DNA of 64,000 nucleotides from Nitrospira defluvii (GTDB taxonomy: Bacteria; Nitrospirota; Nitrospiria; Nitrospirales; Nitrospiraceae). Shown here piece by piece: positions 31,943 through 40,402 of the stretch (position 1 is its first letter; each line of letters begins with the position of its first letter). The notes beneath the pieces are model-generated. The model was not told where the DNA came from. It did not search any database and saw nothing but the letters and a program-made list of their open reading frames with translations. The translations under genes were made by a program, and so were the position numbers. The stretch covers positions 248,001 to 312,000 of the forward strand of contig WYAX01000016.1 in the NCBI GenBank assembly GCA_011525625.1, read 5' to 3'.

Positions 31943-32974
31943 ATGAACGCGGTTGTCTTTCATGAGCATGGCGGGCCGGGCAAGTTGCAGTATCAGGAGA
32001 TGCCGATGCCGACCATCGGTGTCGATGAGGTGCTGGTGCGGGTCAAGGCCTGCGCCCTGAATCACCTGGACATTTGGATCCGGCAGGGGAGTCCGGCTTA
32101 TCCGATGCCGCTCCCGCATATCCTCGGTTCTGACATCTCCGGGGTGGTGCAGCAGATCGGCGCTCACGTGGAAGGGGTGGCCGAAGGCGAACGGGTTTTC
32201 GTGTCGCCGGGTGTCGGGTGTGGTCGATGCGAGCAGTGTCTTGGCGGTCGTGACAATATGTGTCGGTCCTATGGATTGATTGGGGCCATGTGCCATGGCG
32301 GGTATGCAGACTATGTGAAGGTACCTGCGCGAAATGTGCATCCGATTCCCGGCACCTTGTCTTTCGAGCAGGCCGCGGCCTTTCCCCTGGTGTCCGTGAC
32401 TGCCTGGCATATGTTGTTCGGACTGGCCGACCTGCGACCGGGCGAAGACGTGTTGATCATGGGGGCGGGCAGCGGAGTCGGGCATATGGCGATCCAAATG
32501 GCGAAACTGGGCGGGGCCCGCGTGTTCACCACCGTGGGCAGCGATGATAAAATTGCCAAGGCCAAGGCGCTGGGTGCCGATGAGGTGATTCATCACGGAC
32601 GTGAACAGGTCAATCAGCGGGTGCGTGAATTGACGCATCGACGCGGCGTAGATGTGGTGATCGAACACATCGGACCGGACGTGTGGCCGCAGTGCATCGA
32701 TTCACTCGCCAAGGGCGGGCGGCTGGTCACGTGCGGCGCGACGACGGGTGCGGAGGTTAGGCTCGACCTCCGCTACATCTATTCACGCCAACTCACGATC
32801 AAGGGCTCATATATGGGCACTCAGAGTGAGTTGCTGAAGGCCGCTCACCTGGTCGGCGAGGGCCGATTGCGGCCGGTCATCGATCGGACGTTTCCGCTGT
32901 CCGACGCGAAGGCCGCGCAAGAATATCTTTTGAATCGGAAATTTTTTGGTAAGATCGTGCTGACCGTTTCGTAA
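31943..32974 (+). CDS. Zinc-type alcohol dehydrogenase/quinone oxidoreductase family protein
   Basis: 343 residues, standard MDR length. The GroES-like domain has NHLDIWIRQG and HILGSDISGVV. The structural-zinc loop is present (VGCGRCEQCLGGRDNMC, four Cys). Nucleotide binding: VLIMGAGSGVGHMAIQMAKL. The catalytic-zinc Cys of classical ADHs is replaced (CALNHLD), so the active site resembles the quinone oxidoreductase-like branch. Cytoplasmic NAD(P)H oxidoreductase; substrate unknown. Confidence 0.85.
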   Translation: MNAVVFHEHGGPGKLQYQEMPMPTIGVDEVLVRVKACALNHLDIWIRQGSPAYPMPLPHILGSDISGVVQQIGAHVEGVAEGERVFVSPGVGCGRCEQCLGGRDNMCRSYGLIGAMCHGGYADYVKVPARNVHPIPGTLSFEQAAAFPLVSVTAWHMLFGLADLRPGEDVLIMGAGSGVGHMAIQMAKLGGARVFTTVGSDDKIAKAKALGADEVIHHGREQVNQRVRELTHRRGVDVVIEHIGPDVWPQCIDSLAKGGRLVTCGATTGAEVRLDLRYIYSRQLTIKGSYMGTQSELLKAAHLVGEGRLRPVIDRTFPLSDAKAAQEYLLNRKFFGKIVLTVS

Positions 32975-33024
32975 GTCTCGTCTTTATCGGTTTTCATGTC
33001 CCAACGGGCAGAAAGGTATGTGGT

Positions 33025-33459
33025 ATGGCAACAGTTGCACAAATCATGAACAAGAAACCTCAAAGCGTCGGTCCCACGACGTCCCTTCGCGGTGCGGCGA
33101 AGAAGATGCGCACTCTGCGGGTGAGTTCTCTGCTGATCAAGAAGGGGAAGAATCATGTCGGGATCGTGACCGATACGGATCTCGTCCGAAAAGGGTTGGC
33201 GACCAATCAAGACCTGGGCAAGCTGACCGTCGAACATGTGATGACCTCGCCGCTCTGCACCATCGAGAGCAATCAGGATGTCGATGATGCCCAAGACATG
33301 ATGGGCGATCTCGGTGTGCGGCATCTCGCGGTCACCAAGGGCGGGGCGATTGTCGGCGTGGTGTCGGTTCGCGATCTGCTGATGCATTACAAGCGATACG
33401 CGCAATCGAAACTGGCGGATAGGCAGGTGTACTCCGAACCAAAAATCGGCCAAGACTAA
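33025..33459 (+). CDS. Two-CBS-domain protein, 144 aa
   Basis: Contains a CBS pair: MNKKPQSVGPTTSLRGAAKK to HVGIVTDTDLVRKGL (CBS1) and VMTSPLCTIESNQDVDDAQD to GAIVGVVSVRDLLMHY (CBS2). Such stand-alone Bateman modules usually sense adenine nucleotides and regulate a partner. A second, similar CBS protein lies in the haem cluster at 56895. The gene follows the alcohol dehydrogenase by 50 bases. Confidence 0.9.
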   Translation: MATVAQIMNKKPQSVGPTTSLRGAAKKMRTLRVSSLLIKKGKNHVGIVTDTDLVRKGLATNQDLGKLTVEHVMTSPLCTIESNQDVDDAQDMMGDLGVRHLAVTKGGAIVGVVSVRDLLMHYKRYAQSKLADRQVYSEPKIGQD

Positions 33460-33460
33460 A

Positions 33461-33581
33461 GGATGTTGAAAACGGCTTCCAGCAGCGTTCTCGGCTCATC
33501 AAAATCCTCAACGTACCCCTGCGGGTACGCCTCCGGTTTTGCTTCGCCTGCGGCTTTGCTGGAAAGTCGTTTTGAACATCC
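33461..33581. repeat. Palindromic element family 2, copy 3
   Basis: The ends GGATGTTGAAAACGGCTTCC and GGAAAGTCGTTTTGAACATC(C) are inverted; the centre is AACGTACCCCTGCGGGTACG. 121 bp, starting just after the CBS gene stop. First of three head-to-tail copies. Confidence 0.85.
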
Positions 33582-33591
33582 TTCACTGGGC

Positions 33592-33712
33592 GGATGCTGA
33601 AAACGGGCTCCAACTTCGTTCTCGGTCGCGCATCTCCCTGCGACGTATCACAAGAATACGCCTCAGTCGCTGTGCTTCCTGCGGCCTTGTTGGCGGACTG
33701 TTTTGAGCATCC
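33592..33712. repeat. Palindromic element family 2, copy 4
   Basis: The ends GGATGCTGAAAACGG and CTGTTTTGAGCATCC are inverted; the centre has changed (GACGTATCACAAGAATACGC) but is still partly palindromic. 121 bp. Confidence 0.75.
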
Positions 33713-33720
33713 TTGATCAA

Positions 33721-33850
33721 CCGGCTGGCGAAAACGGCTTCCGGTTACCTTCCCGTTTCATCAAAATCCTGAATGCACTCCTGCGGGTACGCTCTCGCTG
33801 TGCTTCCCCTGTGGCTCTGCTTGAAAGTCATTTCGAATCTCCTCGGCCGG
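33721..33850. repeat. Palindromic element family 2, copy 5 (most diverged)
   Basis: Begins CCGGCTGGCGAAAACGGCTT and ends near CTCCTCGGCCGG; the central CTCCTGCGGGTACGC retains half of the family palindrome. Confidence 0.6.
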
Positions 33851-33940
33851 ACTAGCCGCTAGCGACCAACACCCATCATCAGCTCGCAGCATTCAGTACT
33901 GGACAATCCCAACCGCTGAAGGCTGATTGCTGAGGCCGCT

Positions 33941-34453
33941 CTACTTCGTGAGTTCTTTGACCAGGTGACCGAGTTCGGGGAGGATAAGTTTTTCCATCGC
34001 CAGGCGTACGGCGTTTTCTGAGCCTGGGGTGGAGAAGAGGATGCGGCCCTTGATGATCCCGGCCGTGGCCCGGCTCATGATGGCCGGTGAGCCGATCTCT
34101 TGATAGGTCAGGTAGCGGAATACTTCACCGAATCCATCCAGCCGTTTTTCCAGCATCGCATCGACAGCTTCAAACGTGGAGTCCCGCCGGGAAATGCCCG
34201 TTCCACCGTTGATGATGATGGCCTGTACCGAGTCTGTGGCGACACCGTCCGAGATCCGGGCCTTGATCTGTGCCGGCTCGTCTTTGACGAGATGATAGGC
34301 CGCGATCGTATGACCATTCTCCTTCAATAGTTGCTGGATCAATTGGCCGCTGGTGTCGGTCTCCGGCGTGCGCGTATCGCTGCAGGTGATGATCATGCAG
34401 CCGACGGAGCGGGGAGCGTGGTGTTTGTGTTCTTTGTGGCTTGGGGTGGACAT
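33941..34453 (-). CDS. moaB: Molybdopterin adenylyltransferase MoaB
   Basis: 170 residues. The MoaB/MogA fold motifs are present: VGCMIITCSDTRTPETDTSG, IIINGGTGISRRDSTFEAV and FRYLTYQEIGSPAIMSRATA, with the end region ILFSTPGSENAVRLAM. The enzyme adenylates molybdopterin before Mo insertion. No other moa/moe gene is adjacent. Between this gene and the next on its strand lies a family 2 element. Confidence 0.95.
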   Translation of the reverse strand: MSTPSHKEHKHHAPRSVGCMIITCSDTRTPETDTSGQLIQQLLKENGHTIAAYHLVKDEPAQIKARISDGVATDSVQAIIINGGTGISRRDSTFEAVDAMLEKRLDGFGEVFRYLTYQEIGSPAIMSRATAGIIKGRILFSTPGSENAVRLAMEKLILPELGHLVKELTK

Positions 34454-34460
34454 GGCAATC

Positions 34461-34581
34461 GGATGATGAACATGCCTTCCAGCATCGTTCTCAGCTCCTC
34501 ACACTCCGCAACGTACCCCTGAGGGTACGCCTCCGGGTCTGAGTCGACTGCGGCCTTGCCGGCAAGGCATGTTCATGATCC
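34461..34581. repeat. Palindromic element family 2, copy 6
   Basis: The ends GGATGATGAACATGCCTT and AAGGCATGTTCATGATCC are inverted; the centre is AACGTACCCCTGAGGGTACG. 121 bp. It lies 7 bases upstream of the moaB start. Confidence 0.85.
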
Positions 34582-34605
34582 TCAACACAACAAGAAGATT
34601 CGGAG

Positions 34606-34932
34606 TTACTTCCAGATACTATCCGGATTTAACTTTTCTGCCGGTTTCCCGCCCTTGATATGCTCATCGAGAATCGTGGCGACGTCGACTTCCGTCACCT
34701 TGGAATACCACGTGCCTTCGGGATAGACGACGACCGTCGGGCCCTGCTCGCAAGGACCCAGGCAGGACGAGCCTGTCACCAGCACTTCGCCCGGCATGAT
34801 GCCGCGCTGCATCAGCCCCATGTTGAAGGTCATCAGCAATTGCGCGGAACCTTGACCACCGCAGGATGGTTTTGGGTGTCCAGGCGGACGGGCGTTGGTG
34901 CAGACAAGAATATGATGTTTCGGTTTCGGCAT
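34606..34932 (-). CDS. Thioredoxin-like [2Fe-2S] ferredoxin
   Basis: 108 residues. The pattern ILVCTNARPPGHPKPSCGGQ followed by SSCLGPCEQGPTVVVYPEG gives the C-x(10-12)-C ... C-x3-C cluster ligands of the NuoE/Aquifex-type 2Fe-2S ferredoxin fold. Single domain and soluble. It may serve as an electron carrier; no partner is adjacent except moaB upstream of it in the chromosome. Confidence 0.9.
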   Translation of the reverse strand: MPKPKHHILVCTNARPPGHPKPSCGGQGSAQLLMTFNMGLMQRGIMPGEVLVTGSSCLGPCEQGPTVVVYPEGTWYSKVTEVDVATILDEHIKGGKPAEKLNPDSIWK

Positions 34933-34980
34933 CGTGACCTCGACTCTATATATGGGAAAATTGATGATGTGTCGAATGCG

Positions 34981-35424
34981 TCAGGCTGGCTTATAGGCCT
35001 TCCACTGTTCAATGCATTCTTCGGGCAACTTCCACTGCTTGAGGCCCTTGAGGACCCAATCGATATAATGTTCCTTCGGCTTGAACTTGCCGATGGGATT
35101 GGCCGCATGAGTGGTGACCAGTAATTTTTCACCCTCTTCCGTGATGACGGTGACCGGCAAATGCCGGTAGGCGCCTTGCGGGACGTCGTTTTCGAATTCG
35201 TCGAGGATCTTGAGATCTTCGTCGGTGATCTCGAAGACGGCTCCCCAGACCTTTTCTCCCGGCGAAGGCACGACGCTCGCCAGGCCGCAACGCCACTGCG
35301 TCGACCAGCGGCAGAACTGCACGCTGTGGTCTGGCAGATAGGCCGTGAAGAGAAACTTGTGTTCTGGGGCGCGACGTTTGAGCTGAGACGGGTTCAAATT
35401 GTCTGCGTAAAAGAAGAACTTCAT
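34981..35424 (-). CDS. Gamma-glutamylcyclotransferase-fold protein
   Basis: 147 residues from the ATG at 35424 with GGAG upstream; the longer frame lacks family similarity. The start MKFFFYADNLNPSQLKRRAP, GEKVWGAVFEITDEDLKILD and the acidic EFENDVPQGAYRHLPVTV fit the GGCT/AIG2 family, in which a Glu after the first half is catalytic. The YGSNL motif is present as YADNL. The substrate is probably a gamma-glutamyl amine, but members vary. Confidence 0.8.
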   Translation of the reverse strand: MKFFFYADNLNPSQLKRRAPEHKFLFTAYLPDHSVQFCRWSTQWRCGLASVVPSPGEKVWGAVFEITDEDLKILDEFENDVPQGAYRHLPVTVITEEGEKLLVTTHAANPIGKFKPKEHYIDWVLKGLKQWKLPEECIEQWKAYKPA

Positions 35425-35625
35425 TGAACGGTGAGGCTCCAGGGTGTCTCGTCGGTTGACCGGTACTTGTACCATAGCGTTGCGCGGCCTTGTCAAGCGC
35501 GGCGACCATCGCTCGCGGGCGCATGCAGCGGCCGGGCCGATCCTTCTCTGATTGACAGAGAAATCGCAGGCCACCTATAGTGATGAGTTCAGTCATCTCT
35601 CACCAACGACGGTTCGTGACAACTT

Positions 35626-36081
35626 ATGAGTAAAGTCATCCATTACGCGGTGCTGCTGCTTTTGCTGGGCGGTGTGTTGGTGTATTGGTGGATGAAGCCG
35701 CCCACTCTCAATCCGATCACCGACCCGCGCGCGGCCGAGGCGTTGGCGCTGGTGCAGACCCATCGAGCCGCCGGCTATCCGACCATTCTCCAGGCCTTTA
35801 ATGAGCGGGCGCGTATTCAGGAGGCGCGCAAGTTGGGGCTCCGCTTGGGTGAGTGGCAGGTGATCAAGCAGGATGAGCAGCGGTATGAAGTCCGGATCTA
35901 CATGCGGGAGCAGGGCACGACGCAGTGGTTTGAGCGGGACTTTATCTGGCATGTCGACCTGGCGACGAAGCATGTGAATGCCGCGTCGTTGCCGGCCGAC
36001 GGTTTGATGCCGGAAGGGCCTGAGGCCGGTCGTCCCGGTCGACCGCCTGGTGGTGCGCCTCCGTTTCCTCCTACAATGTAA
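35626..36081 (+). CDS. Hypothetical single-span membrane protein, 151 aa
   Basis: An N-terminal hydrophobic helix (YAVLLLLLGGVLVYWWM) is followed by a soluble domain with DPRAAEALALVQTHRA, RYEVRIYMREQGTTQWFERD and VDLATKHVNAASLPAD, then a Pro/Gly-rich tail. Probably anchored in the inner membrane with a periplasmic domain. It overlaps the convergent Rieske gene by 11 bases at the 3' end. No family recognised. Confidence 0.7.
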   Translation: MSKVIHYAVLLLLLGGVLVYWWMKPPTLNPITDPRAAEALALVQTHRAAGYPTILQAFNERARIQEARKLGLRLGEWQVIKQDEQRYEVRIYMREQGTTQWFERDFIWHVDLATKHVNAASLPADGLMPEGPEAGRPGRPPGGAPPFPPTM

Positions 36082-36397
36082 GCGGGACCTTCACCTGCAC
36101 ATTCGAGCCCTGAACTCTCACCTCGATGCAGGCCACGCGAATCTCGGGATTCTCCCGGCGCTCGCCGGTGTGGACGTTGAATCGCCATCCGTGCCACGGG
36201 CATACGATCAGGTCACCATTCAGACAGCCTTCGCCCAACGGTCCGCCTGCATGGGGGCAGGTGTTGTCGACGGCCCGAAACGTCCCGTTTACATTGCAGA
36301 GCGCGAGAAAGATCCCGTCGACTTCAACGGTGCGGCAGGTCCCGGGCGGGACGTGATCCACTTGGGCGACGGTGACGTAGTCGGCGTCCGAATTCAT
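36071..36397 (-). CDS. Rieske [2Fe-2S] ferredoxin
   Basis: 108 residues. Cluster ligands are in the two Rieske boxes: NTCPHAGGPLGEG (CxH) and VCPWHGWRFN (CxxH). The size and absence of membrane segments match soluble ferredoxins of the NirD/dioxygenase-ferredoxin type. It carries electrons, but no oxygenase or nitrite reductase is adjacent. Convergent with the membrane protein gene. Confidence 0.92.
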   Translation of the reverse strand: MNSDADYVTVAQVDHVPPGTCRTVEVDGIFLALCNVNGTFRAVDNTCPHAGGPLGEGCLNGDLIVCPWHGWRFNVHTGERRENPEIRVACIEVRVQGSNVQVKVPLTL

Positions 36398-36595
36398 GGA
36401 ATCCCTTCACAGATCACAGGAAAGTCTGGCTTGACTCAGGGTGACGCAACATTGTGGGCACAAACACCTAAGCGCTTGATTTCATTAGCGGCATATGGCA
36501 TAGATGAATCAGGTTTCTTGCAAGGAAGGATCGTCACCGCGCCGCCATTTGCTATTCTGTAAATAGTGCACTCATAGGAGATCGCCGGAGCCACT

Positions 36596-37141
36596 ATGGA
36601 AATGACCTTGTTGCTCAACTCCACCTATGAACCGCTGCGTGTTCTGCATTGGCAAAAAGCCATTACCTTGCTCTGGCAAGGGAAGGTCGAAGTCCTCGAA
36701 GTCTACGACCGCCAAATCCACGGGATCTCGATTTCCATCAAGCTGCCTTCGGTGATGCGGCTGCTCAAGCTGGTGAAACTGAAGGACGCCCATCGCGCGG
36801 TGAAGTTTTCCCGCATCAATATTTTTACACGCGACGGGTATTGCTGTCAGTATTGCCGGCACAAGTTCCGCACGGAAGAACTGACGTTCGACCATGTCGT
36901 GCCCATTGCCAAGGGCGGTCGCAAGACCTGGGAGAACATCGTGACGGCCTGCTGGCGTTGCAACAACCGGAAGAGCGGACGAACGCCGGAAGAAGCCAAC
37001 ATGCGTCTGATGAAGAAGCCGGTGAAGCCTCGCTGGAGTCCCACGGTGACAATCACCATCGGCATCAGGAATACGCCGGAAAGTTGGCGGGATTACCTGT
37101 ATTGGAATCTGGAGTTGGATGCCGATCCAGCCGAGCCGTAG
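36596..37141 (+). CDS. HNH endonuclease family protein
   Basis: 181 residues. The N-terminal ~75 residues (LLNSTYEPLRVLHWQKAITL then LWQGKVEVLE) and the HNH core with zinc Cys (CCQYCRHKF...TFDHVVPIAKGG...ENIVTACWRCNNRKSG) define a common bacterial HNH family found across many phyla. Four Cys hold the structural zinc, and the HNH residues would bind catalytic metal. These proteins are chromosomal housekeeping-like genes of unknown target. No integrase or restriction partner is present. Confidence 0.9.
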   Translation: MEMTLLLNSTYEPLRVLHWQKAITLLWQGKVEVLEVYDRQIHGISISIKLPSVMRLLKLVKLKDAHRAVKFSRINIFTRDGYCCQYCRHKFRTEELTFDHVVPIAKGGRKTWENIVTACWRCNNRKSGRTPEEANMRLMKKPVKPRWSPTVTITIGIRNTPESWRDYLYWNLELDADPAEP

Positions 37142-37218
37142 AGTGTTCGGTGTTGAGTCGAGGGTGCTGAGGTCACATGCTCACTCAGCGCTCAGCATTC
37201 ACCACTCAAATCCCGTGG

Positions 37219-37671
37219 TCAGTACACCTTATCGATGGTGATCGTCAGATCGCGACCGCCGGGTAGCGTCGGATTCTTCGCATACCGCCCTTCCATATCT
37301 CCCGGTTGTGGTTGACCGGCCTGGCCGTCACGATCGAGGCGGGCAATCACGTCGACCATGCCCTTGAGCTCACTGCCTTTGACCATCACGTCCTCGTTCG
37401 TAATGTCGAACTGCACCGGAAACTTCGGTCCATCGAATCGTTTCGCCGCGATGGGGCGCGGAGGACCGGTGGGACGGCGCACGATGACGAAGAGCACATC
37501 CGTCGGTTTGACCTGATCAGCCAGGTGTGGTGCGATCTGGACCTGCCCGGCAATCGATCCGCCGCCCTGGTCCGGCTCCCCGATATGCGCCACGCCGAAG
37601 TATGCCGCCAATGCCGCCACGCCGATGATTCCGCCGGCCATCGCCAGGGACCGTACTGTATATCCAGCCAC
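37219..37671 (-). CDS. CcmI/CycH C-terminal-domain-like protein (membrane-anchored)
   Basis: 150 residues: an N-terminal membrane helix (MAGGIIGVAALAAYFGVA) and a soluble domain. IAGQVQIAPHLADQVKPTDV, VIVRRPTGPPRPIAAKRFDG and KGMVDVIARLDRDGQA then QPGDMEGRY match the C-terminal Ig-like domain of cytochrome c biogenesis protein CcmI/CycH. The TPR part of CcmI is missing and no other ccm gene is near. It may be a stand-alone apocytochrome-handling domain. Confidence 0.75.
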   Translation of the reverse strand: MAGYTVRSLAMAGGIIGVAALAAYFGVAHIGEPDQGGGSIAGQVQIAPHLADQVKPTDVLFVIVRRPTGPPRPIAAKRFDGPKFPVQFDITNEDVMVKGSELKGMVDVIARLDRDGQAGQPQPGDMEGRYAKNPTLPGGRDLTITIDKVY

Positions 37672-37773
37672 ATTAGACTCCTTTGCTAATCCATGACGGG
37701 CCTCAGGGCTCTCGCATTCCGCTGCGGGCGCATTATACGCAGCTCACGGCGGAAAGGGGAATGGTGGTGCCGG

Positions 37774-37803
37774 TTTACCCTGTGAAATCGCCTGTTGTAT
37801 GAT
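37774..37803 (+). promoter_or_regulatory. Candidate promoter of the precorrin-2 dehydrogenase gene
   Basis: TTTACC at 37774-37779, 18-base spacer, TATGAT at 37798-37803; the start codon is 41 bases on, after GGGAGG. Confidence 0.4.
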
Positions 37804-37844
37804 ACGCCTTTACGTTATTGTGGGCTTCTGGGAGGACGATTATT

Positions 37845-38501
37845 ATGGCGGCAAATCCTGGGTTTCAAATTTCACTCGATGTGCGTGGCTGGCCGGTGCT
37901 GGTTATCGGTGGCAACGAAGAAGCGGCGGACAAGGTACAGCGGCTGTTGGATGCCGGCGCCAAGGTGACGGTCATCAGCCCGACGCTGCACGAGGTGCTC
38001 CGCAAACTTGCGGCCTCGGCAAAGATTATTCATCGGGGGCGGCATTTTCGCGCGAACGATCTCGAGAGCGTCATTCTGGTGTTGAATACCTTGCGCGACG
38101 ATCGCGAACTCGCGCACTCGCTGATCCGGTTGGCTCGAGAACAGAAATTCCTGCTCTGGTCCGTCGACCAGCCCGATGTCTCCAACGTCGTGATGCCGGC
38201 CGTGGTCAGTTCCGGGCATATGCGCGTGGCGATCAGTTCGAGCGGACAGGCGCCGGCGCTGTCTGGATTCATGAAGGAGGATCTGGAGCGTATTCTGGAT
38301 GGAGAATTCGCCGCTTTTGTCGATTGGCTGAGCGAACTGCGCGAGCAAGCCAAGGCCAATGAACCCGATGCCGAGAAGCGCCGGGCGCTCTTGCGTGAAG
38401 CGTTGGACGGGTTTCGCCTGTTGGGGAAAGTACAGTACCCGAAAGTCTGGACCGAGCAACGTGCGAAACAGCAGACCGCCGCATCGCCGGCCACGTCATA
38501 G
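37845..38501 (+). CDS. Precorrin-2 dehydrogenase / sirohydrochlorin ferrochelatase (CysG N-terminal type)
   Basis: 218 residues from the ATG at 37845 with GGGAGG. The N-terminal NAD-binding part reads ISLDVRGWPVLVIGGNEEAA then VQRLLDAGAKVTVISP, and LLWSVDQPDVSNVVMPAVV and GHMRVAISSSGQAPALS follow: the SirC/Met8/CysG-N pattern. It oxidises precorrin-2 to sirohydrochlorin with NAD+. Whether it also chelates iron is not certain. The SUMT step is supplied by the CobA-HemD fusion at 55277. The next gene is 17 bases downstream. Confidence 0.9.
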   Translation: MAANPGFQISLDVRGWPVLVIGGNEEAADKVQRLLDAGAKVTVISPTLHEVLRKLAASAKIIHRGRHFRANDLESVILVLNTLRDDRELAHSLIRLAREQKFLLWSVDQPDVSNVVMPAVVSSGHMRVAISSSGQAPALSGFMKEDLERILDGEFAAFVDWLSELREQAKANEPDAEKRRALLREALDGFRLLGKVQYPKVWTEQRAKQQTAASPATS

Positions 38502-38518
38502 GAAGGATGGACAGAGAC

Positions 38519-38827
38519 ATGGTGTTATTGGAATTCAGTATGTCGCCGCTGGGCAAAGGCGAGAGTGTCAGTCAGTATGTCGCGCGTTCGCTGGACATCA
38601 TCGACAAGAGTGGAGTGGACTATCGATTGAACCCGATGGGGACGGTGCTGGAAGGCGAGTGGGATGAGGTCATGGCGGTGGTCAAGAAATGCTACATGCG
38701 CATGCGCAAGGACTGTAATCGCATTTCCTGCAGTATCAAGATCGACTATCGCAAGGGTCCGAAAGGACGGCTGGCCGGCAAAGTGTCCAGCGTGGAACAG
38801 CAACTCAAGCGGAAGTTAAAGGTGTAG
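38519..38827 (+). CDS. MTH1187-family thiamine-binding-like protein (DUF77)
   Basis: 102 residues from the ATG at 38519, placed at normal distance from AGGAAGG; an ATG at 38507 directly abuts the Shine-Dalgarno sequence. LEFSMSPLGKGESVSQYVAR, DYRLNPMGTVLEGEWDEVM and SIKIDYRKGPKGRL are the family hallmarks. Family members bind thiamine-like molecules; physiological role unclear. Probably cotranscribed with the precorrin-2 dehydrogenase. Confidence 0.9.
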   Translation: MVLLEFSMSPLGKGESVSQYVARSLDIIDKSGVDYRLNPMGTVLEGEWDEVMAVVKKCYMRMRKDCNRISCSIKIDYRKGPKGRLAGKVSSVEQQLKRKLKV

Positions 38828-38834
38828 CCGTCCG

Positions 38835-40256
38835 TCATGGCGCGGCGACGTCGGCGCGGGCGTCGTAGCGCAGTGTGCCCTCTGTCTTGAATCGGACCGA
38901 CAGACTCTCGGCCTGCACTGTCAGGTCTTCCAGCGACAGCCGCCGGACCGTTCCTCGCAACCGTCCACCGGTCAACTCGCGGTTGAGTCCCTTCTCGAGC
39001 GCCTGACGCATCAGATCCAATTCCTCACGAATCGGCAATGACAGCCTGCCGGCCAACTCTTCCCGCAGCGGTTCGTGCAACCATTCCTCCGCCAGGTCGG
39101 TCGCGGGCGTGCGTTCCTTGATGGTGTAATCGACTTCCCGGAACAGGATGCGCCCGGACGATTCATCATAGGCCGGCGTGCCCTTCAGGCGCAGGGTCAA
39201 CGGCAGGAGTCCTCGGAGGATCAGTTCGACTCCCACCTGGTTGCCTAATGGATACAGCGTCGCGTTGACGATTTTGATCGTTCCGACGCCCAGTGACCAT
39301 TCCTGCCCGATGACGGCCTCACGCAGACGTTGATTCGCTTCTTCGATCGGCACCTGCAGCGCGTAATCGACATGGAACCCGTCGTTCTGGAACTGGTCGA
39401 GCGGTTCGGGGAGCGGCCGGTGACGCGATGGGGGTTTGGTGCCTCGCACGACTGAGGGCCGTGCGAGGACCCCATAGCCGGCAGCGGGCGTGCCCGAAAG
39501 GGGTTCGATGCCGGCCGCAGCAGTGGTCTCCGGGTTCAGCAACAGCCACAGTTGTTCCGTCTCATCCAGCAGCAACGGCTCCTGGAGATCATTCCAGATG
39601 CGGGCGATCGCCGGTTTGAGAGTGACGAGGCCGGCTGCCTTACGATCGACCGCTGGCAGGACCTCCTGCAAATCACTTCGGTAGACTTGCGCCATCAATG
39701 GGCTGGCGTCCACCCCTTGCTCGGACAACAGGCAGGATTGAGCGGATTGCACGGCGCTGACCTGACTGGCGGGAAGCACCGTATAGCTGCGACCTTGCTT
39801 GAACATCGTCGCCACTGTGACCGAAAGCCGCCCCGTACCTGTGGCTGCATCGCGCTGTCCGCACTCGGCGATTTTTGTGATCGATCCTTTCATTTGCTTG
39901 GCATATTCCACACCGAAGGGCACGGTGCTGCGGGACAGTAGCCGGTCTGCTGCTGTGGTCGAATTCTGTTCGTCGGGCCAGAGTCGATACTTGAGAAACC
40001 CGCTCCCGCCGCCCAAGGTGATCCATTCGCGTCCGTGGCTGTGATGTGTCGCAAGATGTTGGTTGATGTTCCCGTACAACTCCGCGAGTGGTGTCACCGG
40101 AATCGGGACATGGACAGTCATGGCGGACGGCTTCACAACGGCTGGTCCCGGGACCTGTGGGTTTACGGCCATGGCTGGTGTGATCGGGATTGCAAGCAGG
40201 ATGAGGGCGCACGCTCGAATCAGCGGGTGCTGCGTCAACGGGATCCAGCGGCTCAT
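38835..40256 (-). CDS. DUF4403 family exported protein
   Basis: 473 residues from the ATG at 40256 with AAGGACA upstream. A signal peptide (LILLAIPITPAMA) is followed by VHVPIPVTPLAELYGNINQH, then WNDLQEPLLLDETEQLWLLL, DYALQVPIEEANQRLREAVI and a C-terminal AELAxRLSxPI-type segment (LREELAGRLSLPIREELD). This order and length match DUF4403, which resembles lipid-binding tubular TULIP-like proteins. Probably periplasmic. Function unknown. Confidence 0.85.
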   Translation of the reverse strand: MSRWIPLTQHPLIRACALILLAIPITPAMAVNPQVPGPAVVKPSAMTVHVPIPVTPLAELYGNINQHLATHHSHGREWITLGGGSGFLKYRLWPDEQNSTTAADRLLSRSTVPFGVEYAKQMKGSITKIAECGQRDAATGTGRLSVTVATMFKQGRSYTVLPASQVSAVQSAQSCLLSEQGVDASPLMAQVYRSDLQEVLPAVDRKAAGLVTLKPAIARIWNDLQEPLLLDETEQLWLLLNPETTAAAGIEPLSGTPAAGYGVLARPSVVRGTKPPSRHRPLPEPLDQFQNDGFHVDYALQVPIEEANQRLREAVIGQEWSLGVGTIKIVNATLYPLGNQVGVELILRGLLPLTLRLKGTPAYDESSGRILFREVDYTIKERTPATDLAEEWLHEPLREELAGRLSLPIREELDLMRQALEKGLNRELTGGRLRGTVRRLSLEDLTVQAESLSVRFKTEGTLRYDARADVAAP

Positions 40257-40402
40257 GCTCGTGTCCTTCTGCGGTGTGCGTGAGGGATTGTGATCAAACT
40301 GCGCTCTCGAGACTACGTATGGACTATGCGGGAACAAGGCAGCGAAGACAAGAGGATGCCGAGTCGACTTATGGCACAGACCTGTGCGCAGGGCCGTAGG
40401 CG

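Noticed and set aside
33461-33850. CRISPR array suggested by three regularly spaced similar blocks
   Set aside because: Units are ~120 bp palindromes adjoining almost directly, without unique 30-40 bp spacers, and no cas genes are present.
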